64,000 nucleotides of DNA from Zeaxanthinibacter sp. PT1 (lineage in GTDB: Bacteria > Bacteroidota > Bacteroidia > Flavobacteriales > Flavobacteriaceae): positions 1 through 64,000 of the forward strand of contig NZ_JAQPCN010000001.1 in NCBI RefSeq assembly GCF_028464225.1, given 5' to 3'. Positions 1-12,567 of this stretch are shown in pieces (within the stretch, counting starts at the first letter, position 1; each line of letters starts with the position of its first letter). The notes under the pieces are model-generated. The model made no database searches, was not told the origin of the DNA, and was given only the letters and a program-made list of their open reading frames with translations. The position numbers were made by a program, and so were the translations under genes.

Positions 1-795
1 GGAGGTGCCTCTCAAGATGTGGATCTAGTTTCTCTTTTAGGTACTGATGATCAAAACGCCGATGAAGTACCTTACGATCCAACCATATCAGGGCTTACTG
101 CAACAGATACGCAGGCGGCTATTGATGAGATCGTTACTAATGGGGTTTCGGGTCACACAGGTATTGAAGGCTCTATTTTTTTTGCAGACAATGTTTCGGG
201 TAATCCAACTGAAGATAACTCCAATTTTTTCTGGGATGATAATTTAGACCGGTTGGGAATAGGCTTAAACACGCCTTCAGCATCCCTTCATGTTGGTGGT
301 GAAACTAGATCGACAAAATATACAGCCCTGGGTGGTAGTGCAGGTTTACCTAGCTACAGTTTCTCAGATGATACCGATTCTGACACTGGAATGTTTCTAC
401 CAGTTATGAATCAAATTGGCTTTACAACAGGAGGTAGCGAGAAAGTTAGAATTAATTCAGTAGGTGATGTCGGTGTTGGGACAATAGATCCCAGTTCGAC
501 ATTAGATGTCGATGGATCAGTAGCAGCTGGTGCACGAACAGCAAGTGGCACTATTAATATAGGGAAATCTGATTTCACAATTTTGATAACCGCTAATAAC
601 ACTACTCTAAATCTGCCTGATCCTTTATTTGTGCCTGGAAGAATTTATATTATCAAAAACCCAGATGCTACATTTACCAATGTTACTATCGATACCTATA
701 AAAATAATACAAATACAGATACCACAACAATCAATGCAGGTAGCACAGTCTGGCTACAAGCAATTGGAGGTGAATGGCACCAAATAAATAATTAA
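1..795 (+). CDS. Stalk/tail-fibre-like surface protein, 5' end outside window
   Basis: The frame is open from base 1 to the stop at 793-795, so the N-terminus lies outside the window; the internal GTG at 19 is not a credible start. The visible 264 residues are rich in Asp, Thr, Asn and Ser. They carry two copies of a 'GIG-NTPSASLHV / GVGTIDPSSTLDV' type motif (near 256-300 and 472-516), common in long repetitive Bacteroidota surface and tail-fibre-like proteins. The last 75 residues (GRIYIIKNP ... WLQAIGGEWHQINN) match in pattern the C-terminus of the collagen-like protein at 2113-5991, so the two share a terminal domain. The next gene starts directly at the stop codon, implying coupled translation. 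The DNA is much more AT-rich than the following gene. The role is unknown; surface attachment is a guess. Confidence 0.75.
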   Translation, partial: GGASQDVDLVSLLGTDDQNADEVPYDPTISGLTATDTQAAIDEIVTNGVSGHTGIEGSIFFADNVSGNPTEDNSNFFWDDNLDRLGIGLNTPSASLHVGGETRSTKYTALGGSAGLPSYSFSDDTDSDTGMFLPVMNQIGFTTGGSEKVRINSVGDVGVGTIDPSSTLDVDGSVAAGARTASGTINIGKSDFTILITANNTTLNLPDPLFVPGRIYIIKNPDATFTNVTIDTYKNNTNTDTTTINAGSTVWLQAIGGEWHQINN

Positions 796-1944
796 GTGAA
801 ATATTGTATTTTAAATGTTATTCTATTGCTGGGTTGTTTCTCGATATCAGCCCAAACCGCCCTCTACAACAGCGGTAACATCCGCATTCACGAAGGGGGC
901 ATCATCGGTTTCCATACCGACCTGATCAACGACGGCAGTTTTGACGAGAACCGAGGATTGGCGGGCTTTTACGGCACTACGCCCCTCACCCTCTCCGGGG
1001 CCTTTATGCCCTTCTTTTTCGATACGGAATGGGCTAATGATTCGGGCGTAGACCTGGAGACCCCCGTAAGCGTTATCAATAATGCGAATTTCATTACAGG
1101 CGATGTGCGCACCCCCAGGAATATGCGCGATATCTTCCTGAATTTTATGCAGGATGGCTTTTATAACGGGGAGACCGATTTTACCAAAGTAGATGGCTAT
1201 GCGGCCGTCACCGGCCAGGCCAGTTTTATATTCCCGGTAGGTACCTCTCAGCAGCTGCGGCCACTGACGCTTAACTCGGACAGCCCCAACACCCTGGCCC
1301 GTTGTGCCTATTTTGCCGAAAATCCCAACAACCCCTCTACCTTCCCTCCTTTTAATACCGAGATCCGCGCCCAGACCATCAGCGGGATCAGCCAGGTGGA
1401 ATTCTGGCGATTGGAAGGTACTGTGCCATCGACCATCACCCTCAGCTGGAATCCCTCCAGCGGGATCGCGGCCCTGGCCCCGGAACTGGAAATGCTCACC
1501 ATCATGGGCTGGAGCAAACAGGCCAGGCGATGGGTTTCCCTGGGTCATACCGTGGTTTCTGGAGACCTGGAGAACGGTTTTATTTCCTCGGCGAGTTTTG
1601 TACCGGACGAGTACGAGATCATTACTTTTGGCAGCCTGGCCGAACCCTCAGATATTTTGGCATTACCCAATTATATCCTGACCCCGAACAATGACGGTAT
1701 AAACGATTTTCTACAGATCGACGAGCTGGAACAGAGCCCGGATAACAGTCTTTCTCTCTTTGACCGGAATGGATTATTGGTTTTTAAAGCGGCGCCTTAC
1801 CTGAACAATTTCAACGGCTTTTCTAACGTGGATAACCTGGTTATCAACAGGGAACAAGGATTACCGGAGGGCATCTATTATTACGTCCTGGAAATGTTTG
1901 ACCTGGGCCTGCAATACCAGGGATTCCTATACCTTGAGAGGTAG
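796..1944 (+). CDS. Secreted protein with CHU_C-like (gliding/T9SS) C-terminal domain
   Basis: A 382-residue protein starting at GTG with no gap after the previous stop. Residues 1-20 are a signal peptide ending SISAQ. The middle is a beta-rich region beginning 'NSGNIRIHEGG'. The last 95 residues (NYILTPNNDGINDFL ... GIYYYVLEM ... GFLYLER) fit the gliding motility-associated C-terminal (CHU_C, type B sorting) family, which in Bacteroidota marks cargo of the type IX secretion system. It is a clear paralogue of the protein at 5991-7145 over its whole length. Each paralogue directly follows a stalk-like gene, so the two products probably act together at the cell surface. That partnership is inferred from position only. 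Confidence 0.8.
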   Translation: MKYCILNVILLLGCFSISAQTALYNSGNIRIHEGGIIGFHTDLINDGSFDENRGLAGFYGTTPLTLSGAFMPFFFDTEWANDSGVDLETPVSVINNANFITGDVRTPRNMRDIFLNFMQDGFYNGETDFTKVDGYAAVTGQASFIFPVGTSQQLRPLTLNSDSPNTLARCAYFAENPNNPSTFPPFNTEIRAQTISGISQVEFWRLEGTVPSTITLSWNPSSGIAALAPELEMLTIMGWSKQARRWVSLGHTVVSGDLENGFISSASFVPDEYEIITFGSLAEPSDILALPNYILTPNNDGINDFLQIDELEQSPDNSLSLFDRNGLLVFKAAPYLNNFNGFSNVDNLVINREQGLPEGIYYYVLEMFDLGLQYQGFLYLER

Positions 1945-2112
1945 GCGATTACTTACATCCGCATATCGGTAAACCGCAGCTTTTTGGGGTGATTTGAACT
2001 ACTCTGTTAAATTCACCACAAGATAGACGCGCTTCACAACAATTTCTTCAGCTTCCCTTGCTGTTGGCCTATTTTCACGAGGTAAACCCGGATTTTATCC
2101 AATAGCTGACCA

Positions 2113-5990
<3,878 letters not shown>

Positions 5991-5991
<1 letters not shown>

Positions 5992-7145
5992 TGAAAACAG
6001 TAATTTTTTCATTACTATTTTATCTACCCCTTATCCTGTTGGGGCAGACCAAGGTGCGCAACAGCGGGAACCTGAAAGTTTTCGATGGCGGGAAGCTGGG
6101 ACTGCATACAGACCTGGTCAACGATGTATCTTTTGACCAGAATAACGGGCTGGTGGGCCTATACGGCGAACAATCGCTGCAGATCACCGGGGCCACGGCT
6201 CCTGTATTCTACGACCTCGAGATCGCAAATACCCATGGCATCTTGCTAGACCTGCCTGTGGGGGTGCGGAATAACGCCAACTTCATCGAGGGGGATTTTA
6301 TCGCTTCACGGAAACACACCCTGGTATACGTCAATTTCCTTCGATCCTCTTTTTACGTGGGCGAATCCGATTTTTCTAAAGTCTCCGGCTATGCCTACGC
6401 CAATAATACCAAGTCGTTTACCTTCCCGGTTGGAGATGATTATCGTTTACGGATTTTAAGCATCGATGCAGATACAGAAGCTGAGTTACTCAAATGCGCT
6501 TATTTTTTCGAAGATCCCAACGCCTCCAAAACCCTGGACCTCAGCTTTAACACCTCTAAAAAACTGAACACCCACCTGGAAATCAGCGATAAGGAATTCT
6601 GGCGCCTGGAAGCGGAAAGCCCCATGAGGGTCACCCTCAGCTGGGACACCAAAAGCAACATAGGCAGGCTTGCCGAGTACGTGACAGATCTAAAAGTGGT
6701 TGGTTGGAATAAGCAGCAACAAAAATGGGAAGACCTTGGCAACACCTATGTCAATGGCGGCTTGGAATACGGATCGGTCCGCTCCCGGCCAATTATACCT
6801 GATGATTACGAAGTACTCACTTTAGGGGGTAATTCTGAAATCCTGAATACCTATGATACTGTAGAACTGGATAACTATTACCTGACCCCTAATGCCGATG
6901 GTAAAAATGACCGCCTGAAGATTGAGGGAGTAGAAAATGCACCTAACAATCACATACAGATCTTTGACCGTTACGGGGTGATGGTGTATTCGAGGGATAA
7001 TTACCGGGACGAATTTGAGGGGTTCTCTAACCGGGAACAGGTGGTACAACGCAATAAAGGTTTAGAGCCCGGTATTTATTTCTACATTATCACCCTGCAC
7101 GATCTTCGAATGAAAAAACAGGGGTATATGTATCTCAACCGTTAA
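5991..7145 (+). CDS. Secreted protein with CHU_C-like C-terminal domain, paralogue of 796-1944
   Basis: A 384-residue protein whose ATG overlaps the stop of the collagen-like gene (TAATG), so translation is coupled. Residues 1-19 are a signal peptide ending LGQ. It aligns by eye from end to end with the 796-1944 protein: 'NSGNLKVFDGG', 'LHTDLVND', 'FDLNNG'-like turns, 'EFWRLE', 'VTLSWD', then the CHU_C-like domain 'YYLTPNADGKNDRLKI ... GIYFYIITL ... GYMYLNR'. It is probably exported by the type IX system and may cap, anchor or assemble the collagen-like stalk encoded just before it. The last point is inference from the repeated gene order. Confidence 0.8.
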
Positions 7146-7202
7146 TAAGCCGGACTGTATTAATTACTTAAGCAGTCTTATAAATACTTTGTAAATTTGA
7201 TC

Positions 7203-7223
7203 GGTTAGTACTTTGTACTAACC
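7203..7223. other. Perfect 9-bp inverted repeat, possible terminator or operator
   Basis: GGTTAGTAC - ttt - GTACTAACC is a perfect palindrome with a three-base loop, 58 bases after the stop of the CHU_C gene and 37 bases before the M15 peptidase. It is followed by tattt rather than a long T run, so it is either a weak terminator of the stalk/CHU_C operon or a protein-binding site. Confidence 0.5.
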
Positions 7224-7259
7224 TATTTAATGATCACACTTCTTACTTAACCCTGACCT

Positions 7260-7991
7260 ATGCATCGCAGATCGTTCCTCAAGAAAAGTAGTATTACCGG
7301 CCTGGCCATCGGTTTTATACCCGCCTCCCTCTTCTCCCAACAAATAGATTTCAGCGTGGAGGAACTTATGGGTAAAGCCGATATCGAACTTTACGGGGAT
7401 GGTTTCCAGGCCCAGAAGGAAACTTGTGATGCCTTTATGGCTATGAAGGCTGCCGCCTACCAGGATGGGATAGATCTGAAAGTAGTATCCGGATACCGCA
7501 GTTTTGACAGGCAGGAAGCCATCTTTGAGCGAAAATACCAGCAATACACGGATGAAGGTATGGAGCCATTAGAAGCCATAGACCGGATCATAGAATACTC
7601 GACAATTCCGGGGACAAGCAGGCATCACTGGGGCACGGACCTCGATATCATAGACGGCTACCCCAAGGCTGAAGGGGATGTGCTGGTCCCGGAGAAATTT
7701 GGTCCCGGCGGACCTTATGAATTGATGAAAAAGTGGATGGATGAGAATGCTGAAAAATTCGGTTTCTACCTGGTTTACACGGACCAGCCTAAAAGACGGG
7801 GCTTTAAATACGAACCCTGGCACTATACATATGCCCCGGTATCCATACCCATGCTGACCGCTTTCCGCAAAAAAAATATCCTGTCACTCTTGGAAAAAGA
7901 GAACTTTTTGGGCAGTGAACATTTTACTACAGGGTTCATAAAAAATTATATACAGGACAATATTCTGGACATCAATCCTAAATTGCTTTAA
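7260..7991 (+). CDS. M15 family D-alanyl-D-alanine carboxypeptidase (VanY-like), Tat signal
   Basis: A 243-residue zinc peptidase that would trim D-Ala-D-Ala from peptidoglycan stem peptides in the periplasm. The N-terminus 'HRRSFLKK' followed by a hydrophobic stretch ending ASLFSQ looks like a twin-arginine signal peptide. The M15 signatures are clear: 'VSGYRSFDRQ' near residue 80, the metal motif 'SRHHWGTDLDI' near 120-130 (His and Asp ligands), and 'EPWHYTY' near 190 (catalytic Glu and third His ligand). The ATG at 7260 is the only start that includes the Tat motif. It sits alone between the stalk operon and an M48 peptidase on the same strand. Confidence 0.88.
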   Translation: MHRRSFLKKSSITGLAIGFIPASLFSQQIDFSVEELMGKADIELYGDGFQAQKETCDAFMAMKAAAYQDGIDLKVVSGYRSFDRQEAIFERKYQQYTDEGMEPLEAIDRIIEYSTIPGTSRHHWGTDLDIIDGYPKAEGDVLVPEKFGPGGPYELMKKWMDENAEKFGFYLVYTDQPKRRGFKYEPWHYTYAPVSIPMLTAFRKKNILSLLEKENFLGSEHFTTGFIKNYIQDNILDINPKLL

Positions 7992-8033
7992 GCTTTTTAC
8001 TTACTTTGTAATAGTGCTTAAAATGTGAAAGTT

Positions 8034-8816
8034 ATGCGATTTGGCAAATGGCAAATCCGGATTTTTATAGGGCTGGCCATCGTGGCTTTTGCCTTCATTC
8101 AACGATGTAATAACAAGGAAGAGAATCCTTATACCGGTCGCGTTCAGAACATCAACATGACCGCAGAACAGGAGATCGCCATTGGGCTGCAGAGTGCTCC
8201 GGAAGTTGCACAAATGCATGGCGGACTCTACCCGGACGAACAACTACAGGCGCAAGTAGACCGCGTAGGCCAGTCCCTGGTCAGGAACAGTATCGCCCGG
8301 GAAACTCCTTACCAGTATGAATTTCACCTCCTGGCCGATGAACAAACCATCAATGCATTTGCGTTACCCGGGGGACAGATCTTTATCACCTATGCACTTT
8401 TTTCCAAATTAAATGAAGCCCAGCTAGCAGGTGTGCTTGGGCACGAGATCGGCCATGTCATCGGGAGGCATTCCGCAGAGCGAATCGCGGAAAGCAACTT
8501 CTGGAAGACCGTTTCTATGGGCGCCAGTGTTGGTGCCGATGCCGGCAGTATTGTCAATGAAATTGGACAAAACACCTTATTGAAGAACGGTCGTGGAGAT
8601 GAGCTGGAAAGTGACGAACTGGGGGTGCTTCTTATGCTGCAAACCGGGTATGAGCCCGAAGAGATGATCCACGTTATGCAGATACTGAAAGATGCCGCCG
8701 GACCTAACCGCGCTCCTGAATTCCAGAGTACCCATCCCGATCCGGAGAACCGCATAGAGCGTATCAGGGATGCCATTGAGCGCTTCAGGGAAGAGCGTCC
8801 GGGCACTTCATCGTAA
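8034..8816 (+). CDS. M48 family zinc metallopeptidase
   Basis: About 260 residues from the ATG at 8034; an in-frame GTG at 8025 would add three residues. A hydrophobic N-terminal segment (IFIGLAIVAFAFI) is a membrane anchor or an uncleaved signal. A cysteine follows, but the sequence before it (FIQRC) is a poor lipobox. The catalytic motif HEIGH lies at residues 137-141, with the downstream 'ELESDELG' supplying the third zinc ligand, and 'STHPDPENRIERI' near the end is typical of the BepA/LoiP-like periplasmic M48 branch. Likely role: cleaving misfolded envelope proteins. The sequence TACTTTG at 8002-8008 resembles a shortened -7 box. Confidence 0.88.
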   Translation: MRFGKWQIRIFIGLAIVAFAFIQRCNNKEENPYTGRVQNINMTAEQEIAIGLQSAPEVAQMHGGLYPDEQLQAQVDRVGQSLVRNSIARETPYQYEFHLLADEQTINAFALPGGQIFITYALFSKLNEAQLAGVLGHEIGHVIGRHSAERIAESNFWKTVSMGASVGADAGSIVNEIGQNTLLKNGRGDELESDELGVLLMLQTGYEPEEMIHVMQILKDAAGPNRAPEFQSTHPDPENRIERIRDAIERFREERPGTSS

Positions 8817-8885
8817 ATACCTGGCAATTGGTCGTGTAGTTACAATATTCCCCCCTTAGAAAATAGGTTATGGAACATATTTGGC

Positions 8886-8893
8886 TATCTTTG
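8886..8893 (+). promoter_or_regulatory. -7 box TATCTTTG of small membrane protein gene
   Basis: An exact match to the Bacteroidota -7 consensus TAnnTTTG, about 72 bases before the ATG at 8966. No clear -33 TTTG was found at the usual distance. Confidence 0.4.
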
Positions 8894-8965
8894 AGTAGTC
8901 TCCAAATCTATTAATCGCCTCAAATTTAACCCTTATAGCTTTTCATTAACTCGAAAAAAGACTAT

Positions 8966-9133
8966 ATGGGAACACTATTACACTTTAAAGACCTGTATTT
9001 TCAGGCATTTGAAAATTGTAAGCCGGAAATTATAGTGGTCTTGTTAAAAGGCTATTCCCTATTCTGTGCTCTAATGCTCACCATGGCTGTGTACGCTTTC
9101 TTATACAGGGCGTTCACCGGCTTTGAATTCTGA
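8966..9133 (+). CDS. Small single-pass membrane protein (55 aa), DUF6747-like
   Basis: A 55-residue open frame from ATG 8966 to TGA 9131-9133. Residues 1-24 are mixed and weakly amphipathic (MGTLLHFKDLYFQAFEN), residues 25-50 are one hydrophobic helix (IVVLLKGYSLFCALMLTMAVYAFLY, read in parts), and the end is 'RAFTGFEF'. This layout, with the closing 'Y-F-R--TGF-F', matches my memory of a small flavobacterial family (DUF6747); I could not check it. Its own promoter box upstream and hairpin terminator downstream support a real gene. Function unknown. Confidence 0.65.
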   Translation: MGTLLHFKDLYFQAFENCKPEIIVVLLKGYSLFCALMLTMAVYAFLYRAFTGFEF

Positions 9134-9182
9134 CATTTACTCTTTTACTTGAACACTATATCAGTAAGTGTTGTGATATAAT

Positions 9183-9208
9183 AACCCTGCAGCGAATCCT
9201 GCGGGGTT
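9183..9208 (+). terminator. Hairpin terminator after the 55-aa gene
   Basis: AACCCTGCAG - cgaatc - CTGCGGGGTT forms a 10-bp stem with one G-T pair, 49 bases after the stop. The following bases (cttatgttc) are only moderately T-rich. Confidence 0.65.
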
Positions 9209-9378
9209 CTTATGTTCATAAGCCTCCTTTTACTCCCTCATTTATTTAAAATACCGCATCTTTTACATCCTTATTTTAGTAATCTTTCAATGATATACCG
9301 CGCTATGTCAAAAAGATGGCAGCAATCATGGTATTAGCTCTTAATACCCTTATTTTTGACAGCCTTAAGCACAAAGAC

Positions 9379-10896
9379 ATGAATAATAAAGTTATACTGA
9401 TGATCCTCGATGGATGGGGAATTTCACCTGATCCGAAAGTATCGGCCGTGGCTAATGCCAATACGCCCTTTATCGATTCCCTCTACCGGGATTATCCCAA
9501 TTCTGAATTACTTACCGATGGAATGAATGTTGGCCTCCCTGAAGGTCAAATGGGTAACAGCGAAGTGGGGCACATGAACCTGGGGGCCGGAAGGATCGTA
9601 TACCAGGACCTGGCCAAGATTAACCTGGCCGTTGCGGAGAATACCTTAAAAGATGAAAAAGTGCTTAAAGATGCTTTCCTGTATGCCAAGGAAAACAATA
9701 AGAAAGTGCATTTCCTCGGCCTGTTGAGCGACGGGGGTGTTCACAGTCATACCAAACACCTGGAAGGACTGATCAATGCAGCGGATAGTTACGGTGTCCC
9801 CCAGGCCTATGTTCACGCCTTTACGGACGGGAGAGATGTGGATCCCAAGAGCGGAAAAAAATTCCTGAGCGAGCTCGAGAATTTCTGTAAGACTAAAAAT
9901 ACGAGCATTGCCTCGGTGATCGGGCGATATTATGCCATGGACCGGGATGATCGTTGGGAGCGTATCAAAATGGCCTACGACCTGCTGGTAGAAGGCAAGG
10001 GCGAACCGTCGCGGAATATTGCAACGACAATGCAGCACAGCTATGACGAAGGGATTACCGATGAGTTCATCAAACCTATTGTCATGACCGATGAAAATGA
10101 CCAGGCCCTGGCCACCATAGAAAATGGCGATGTGGTCATCTTCTTTAATTTCCGTACAGATCGCGGGCGTGAACTTACAAAAGTACTTTCCCAGCAGGAT
10201 ATGCACGAGTATAACATGCACAAGCTGGATCTCTATTACGTAACCATGACCAACTACGATGAGTCCTTCCAAGGCGTCAAAGTAGTCTATGATAAAGACA
10301 ATATTGAGAAAACCCTGGGCGAAGTCATTTCTGCTGCGGGCAAACAACAGATCCGTATCGCGGAAACAGAAAAATACCCCCACGTGACATTCTTTTTTAA
10401 CGGTGGGCGAGAAGAACCTTTCCCGGGAGAAAAACGCCTCCTCTGCCCTTCTCCCAAAGTGGCCACCTATGATCTGAAACCGGAGATGAGTGCGTACGAG
10501 ATCAGGGATGCTATAATCCCTGAATTAGAGAAAGGGGAAGCATCATTTGTATGCCTGAATTTTGCCAACCCGGATATGGTTGGGCATACCGGGGTTATGA
10601 AGGCAGCCATTAAGGCCTGTGAAGTGGTTGATGAATGTGCACGGGATGTGATCCTGGCCGGACTTAAAAACGGGTATTCTTCACTGGTGATCGCTGATCA
10701 CGGTAATTGCGACACCATGATTAACCCGGATGGCAGCCCCAATACGGCACATACGACCAACCCGGTTCCCCTGATCCTGGTAGACCCGGACCGTCAGTTT
10801 ATTGAGAACGGGGTCCTCGGGGACATCGCTCCGACTATCCTGAAAATGATAGGTATTCCCAAACCAGAACTTATGGATCGCGAACCTCTGGTTTAA
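9379..10896 (+). CDS. gpmI: 2,3-bisphosphoglycerate-independent phosphoglycerate mutase
   Basis: A 505-residue cytosolic enzyme that interconverts 3- and 2-phosphoglycerate in glycolysis with two Mn ions. The start at ATG 9379 gives the family N-terminus 'MNNKVILMILDGWG' directly; the open frame extends to 9316, but those 21 extra residues look unlike the family. The phosphoserine motif 'GNSEVGHMNLGAGR' lies at about residues 59-72, followed by 'DGGVHSH', 'HAFTDGRD', 'GRYYAMDRD', and the metal-binding 'ADHGNCD' with 'TAHTTNPVP' near the C-terminus. The length is standard. It appears to be transcribed separately from map, which has its own -7 box. Confidence 0.96.
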   Translation: MNNKVILMILDGWGISPDPKVSAVANANTPFIDSLYRDYPNSELLTDGMNVGLPEGQMGNSEVGHMNLGAGRIVYQDLAKINLAVAENTLKDEKVLKDAFLYAKENNKKVHFLGLLSDGGVHSHTKHLEGLINAADSYGVPQAYVHAFTDGRDVDPKSGKKFLSELENFCKTKNTSIASVIGRYYAMDRDDRWERIKMAYDLLVEGKGEPSRNIATTMQHSYDEGITDEFIKPIVMTDENDQALATIENGDVVIFFNFRTDRGRELTKVLSQQDMHEYNMHKLDLYYVTMTNYDESFQGVKVVYDKDNIEKTLGEVISAAGKQQIRIAETEKYPHVTFFFNGGREEPFPGEKRLLCPSPKVATYDLKPEMSAYEIRDAIIPELEKGEASFVCLNFANPDMVGHTGVMKAAIKACEVVDECARDVILAGLKNGYSSLVIADHGNCDTMINPDGSPNTAHTTNPVPLILVDPDRQFIENGVLGDIAPTILKMIGIPKPELMDREPLV

Positions 10897-10952
10897 CAAA
10901 ACTGTGAGGTTCTCTTAAGACTGCTTTAAACCGGCTATTTCACCAATTATAT

Positions 10953-10960
10953 TACCTTTG
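10953..10960 (+). promoter_or_regulatory. -7 box TACCTTTG of map
   Basis: An exact TAnnTTTG match ending six bases before the ATG of map. A start point a few bases downstream would give a nearly leaderless transcript, a layout seen in front of several genes here. Confidence 0.5.
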
Positions 10961-10966
10961 CAACTT

Positions 10967-11785
10967 ATGGTAAAAATTAAGACAGCCGAAGAAATAGAAC
11001 TGATCCGCGAGAGCGCATTGGTCGTATCCAAAACCCTGGGGATGATCGCTTCCGAGATCAAACCGGGAGTATCTCCCTTGTACCTCGACGGACTTGCGGA
11101 AACCTTTATCAGGGACCATGGCGCAGAGCCCGGGTTCCTGGGAATGTACGATTTTCCCAATACCCTGAATATGAGCCCTAACGCACAGGTGGTGCACGGC
11201 ATCCCGAACGACACCCCCCTGGAGGATGGCGATATCATATCTGTGGACTGCGGTGCTTTAAAAAATGGCTACTACGGTGACCATGCCTATACTTTCGAGG
11301 TAGGTGATGTTGCACCGGAAACCAAAAAGTTATTAGCGGTTACCAAGGAATCCCTCTACGTTGGGATCAGGGAATTTAAACTCGGGAACCGCGTCGGTGA
11401 TGTCGGTTTCGCCATTCAGCAGTTCTGTGAAAGCCATGGCTATGGCGTTGTCCGCGAATTGGTAGGACACGGTTTAGGCACCGAACTTCATGAAAGCCCG
11501 GAAATGCCCAACTACGGCAAAAGAGGTCGGGGAAAAAAATTCGCTGACGGAATGGTAGTGGCAATAGAACCCATGATCAATATGGGAACAAGACGTATCC
11601 GTCAACTGAAAGACGGATGGACCATTCTGACTGCAGACGGGAAACCCAGCGCCCATTTTGAGCATAATATCGCCCTGGTAGACGGCAAGCCGCAGCTGTT
11701 ATCCACCTTTAAATATATTTACGATGCTCTTGGCATTGAAAGCGACGAGGAGAAAGAGTTCAGGCAGGATAAACAAACGGTTTAA
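10967..11785 (+). CDS. map: Type I methionine aminopeptidase
   Basis: A 272-residue cytosolic enzyme that removes the initiator Met from new proteins. ATG 10967 gives 'MVKIKTAEEIELIRES', the usual start; the frame extends three codons upstream to a TTG that overlaps the promoter box. The five metal ligands are all visible in order: Asp in 'SVDCGALKNG', Asp in 'YYGDHAYTF', His in 'VGHGLGTELHE', Glu in 'AIEPMINMG', and Glu in 'HFEHNIALV', with the substrate His in 'VHGIPND'. The methyltransferase at 11800 follows after 14 bases, so the two may share a transcript. Confidence 0.95.
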   Translation: MVKIKTAEEIELIRESALVVSKTLGMIASEIKPGVSPLYLDGLAETFIRDHGAEPGFLGMYDFPNTLNMSPNAQVVHGIPNDTPLEDGDIISVDCGALKNGYYGDHAYTFEVGDVAPETKKLLAVTKESLYVGIREFKLGNRVGDVGFAIQQFCESHGYGVVRELVGHGLGTELHESPEMPNYGKRGRGKKFADGMVVAIEPMINMGTRRIRQLKDGWTILTADGKPSAHFEHNIALVDGKPQLLSTFKYIYDALGIESDEEKEFRQDKQTV

Positions 11786-11799
11786 CCTACAGGAGACCC

Positions 11800-12567
11800 G
11801 TGAAGAAGATCTTCCGAATTTTCCTGAATGCCGTTCCCAGGCCCTGGCTCATTAAACTGAGTTATGTCATTAAACCGGTCCTGGCCGTTTGGCTCAGGGG
11901 ATCGCGTTATATGGACCCTATAGACGGGAAACGATTTCGTTCATTTTTACCCTATGGCTATGAACAGCCCAGGGAAAATGTACTCTCCCCTTCTACCCTT
12001 TCCCTGGAAAGACACCGGCTGTTATGGCTGTTCCTGAAACAACACACCAATTTTTTCCAGGCACCGCTCAAAGTATTACACTTTGCCCCGGAACAGGCCT
12101 TTTATAAAAGATTCCGCCAACTAGAGAACCTAGAGTACACTACCACGGACCTCAATTCTCCCCTGGCAGATGTAAAAGCCGACATCTGTGAGCTGCCATT
12201 TGAGTCTGAGTCTTTTGATGTCATTTTCTGTAACCATGTACTGGAGCATATCCCTGATGATAAGAAAGCATTAGCAGAATTGTACCGGGTGATGAAAAAA
12301 GGCGGCTGGGGAGTGTTCCAGGTGCCTCAAGACCTTGAGCGGGAAAGTACTTTTGCAGATCCAACGATCACTGATAAGGCTGAACGAGCCAGGATCTTCG
12401 GTCAATACGATCACGTGCGAATTTATGGGAAGGATTATTTTGACCTCCTCAGGCAGGCGGGGTTCAGCGTCAGCGAAATAAAACTGGGGGAGAAATTAAG
12501 CCCGGAAAAAATTGACTACTACCGGCTTGCCCAGGGTGAGATCATTCCTTTTGTAGAAAAATTATAG
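11800..12567 (+). CDS. Class I SAM-dependent methyltransferase (type 11)
   Basis: A 255-residue protein starting at GTG 11800, 14 bases after map. The N-terminal 75 residues are basic and hydrophobic (VPRPWLIKLSYVIKPVLAVWL) and could touch the membrane. The Rossmann core has a divergent motif I ('VLHFAPEQAFYKRF', where the usual E-G-x-G loop is absent), an acidic motif II ('TTDLNSPLADVKADI'), 'ESFDVIFCNHVLEHIPDD', and 'RVMKKGGWGVFQVPQD'. The substrate cannot be told from the sequence; neighbours give no hint. The last six bases overlap the end of apbE on the other strand, so the two genes converge tail to tail with no terminator between. Confidence 0.82.
   Translation: MKKIFRIFLNAVPRPWLIKLSYVIKPVLAVWLRGSRYMDPIDGKRFRSFLPYGYEQPRENVLSPSTLSLERHRLLWLFLKQHTNFFQAPLKVLHFAPEQAFYKRFRQLENLEYTTTDLNSPLADVKADICELPFESESFDVIFCNHVLEHIPDDKKALAELYRVMKKGGWGVFQVPQDLERESTFADPTITDKAERARIFGQYDHVRIYGKDYFDLLRQAGFSVSEIKLGEKLSPEKIDYYRLAQGEIIPFVEKL

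Noticed and set aside
847-1548. 233-codon minus-strand frame over the first CHU_C gene
   Set aside because: Shadow of the GC-rich sense gene; the sense frame has a signal peptide, a family domain and a full-length paralogue.
9316-9378. Upstream extension of gpmI by 21 codons
   Set aside because: The extension (starting MAAIMVLALN) does not fit this cytosolic family; ATG 9379 gives the standard N-terminus.
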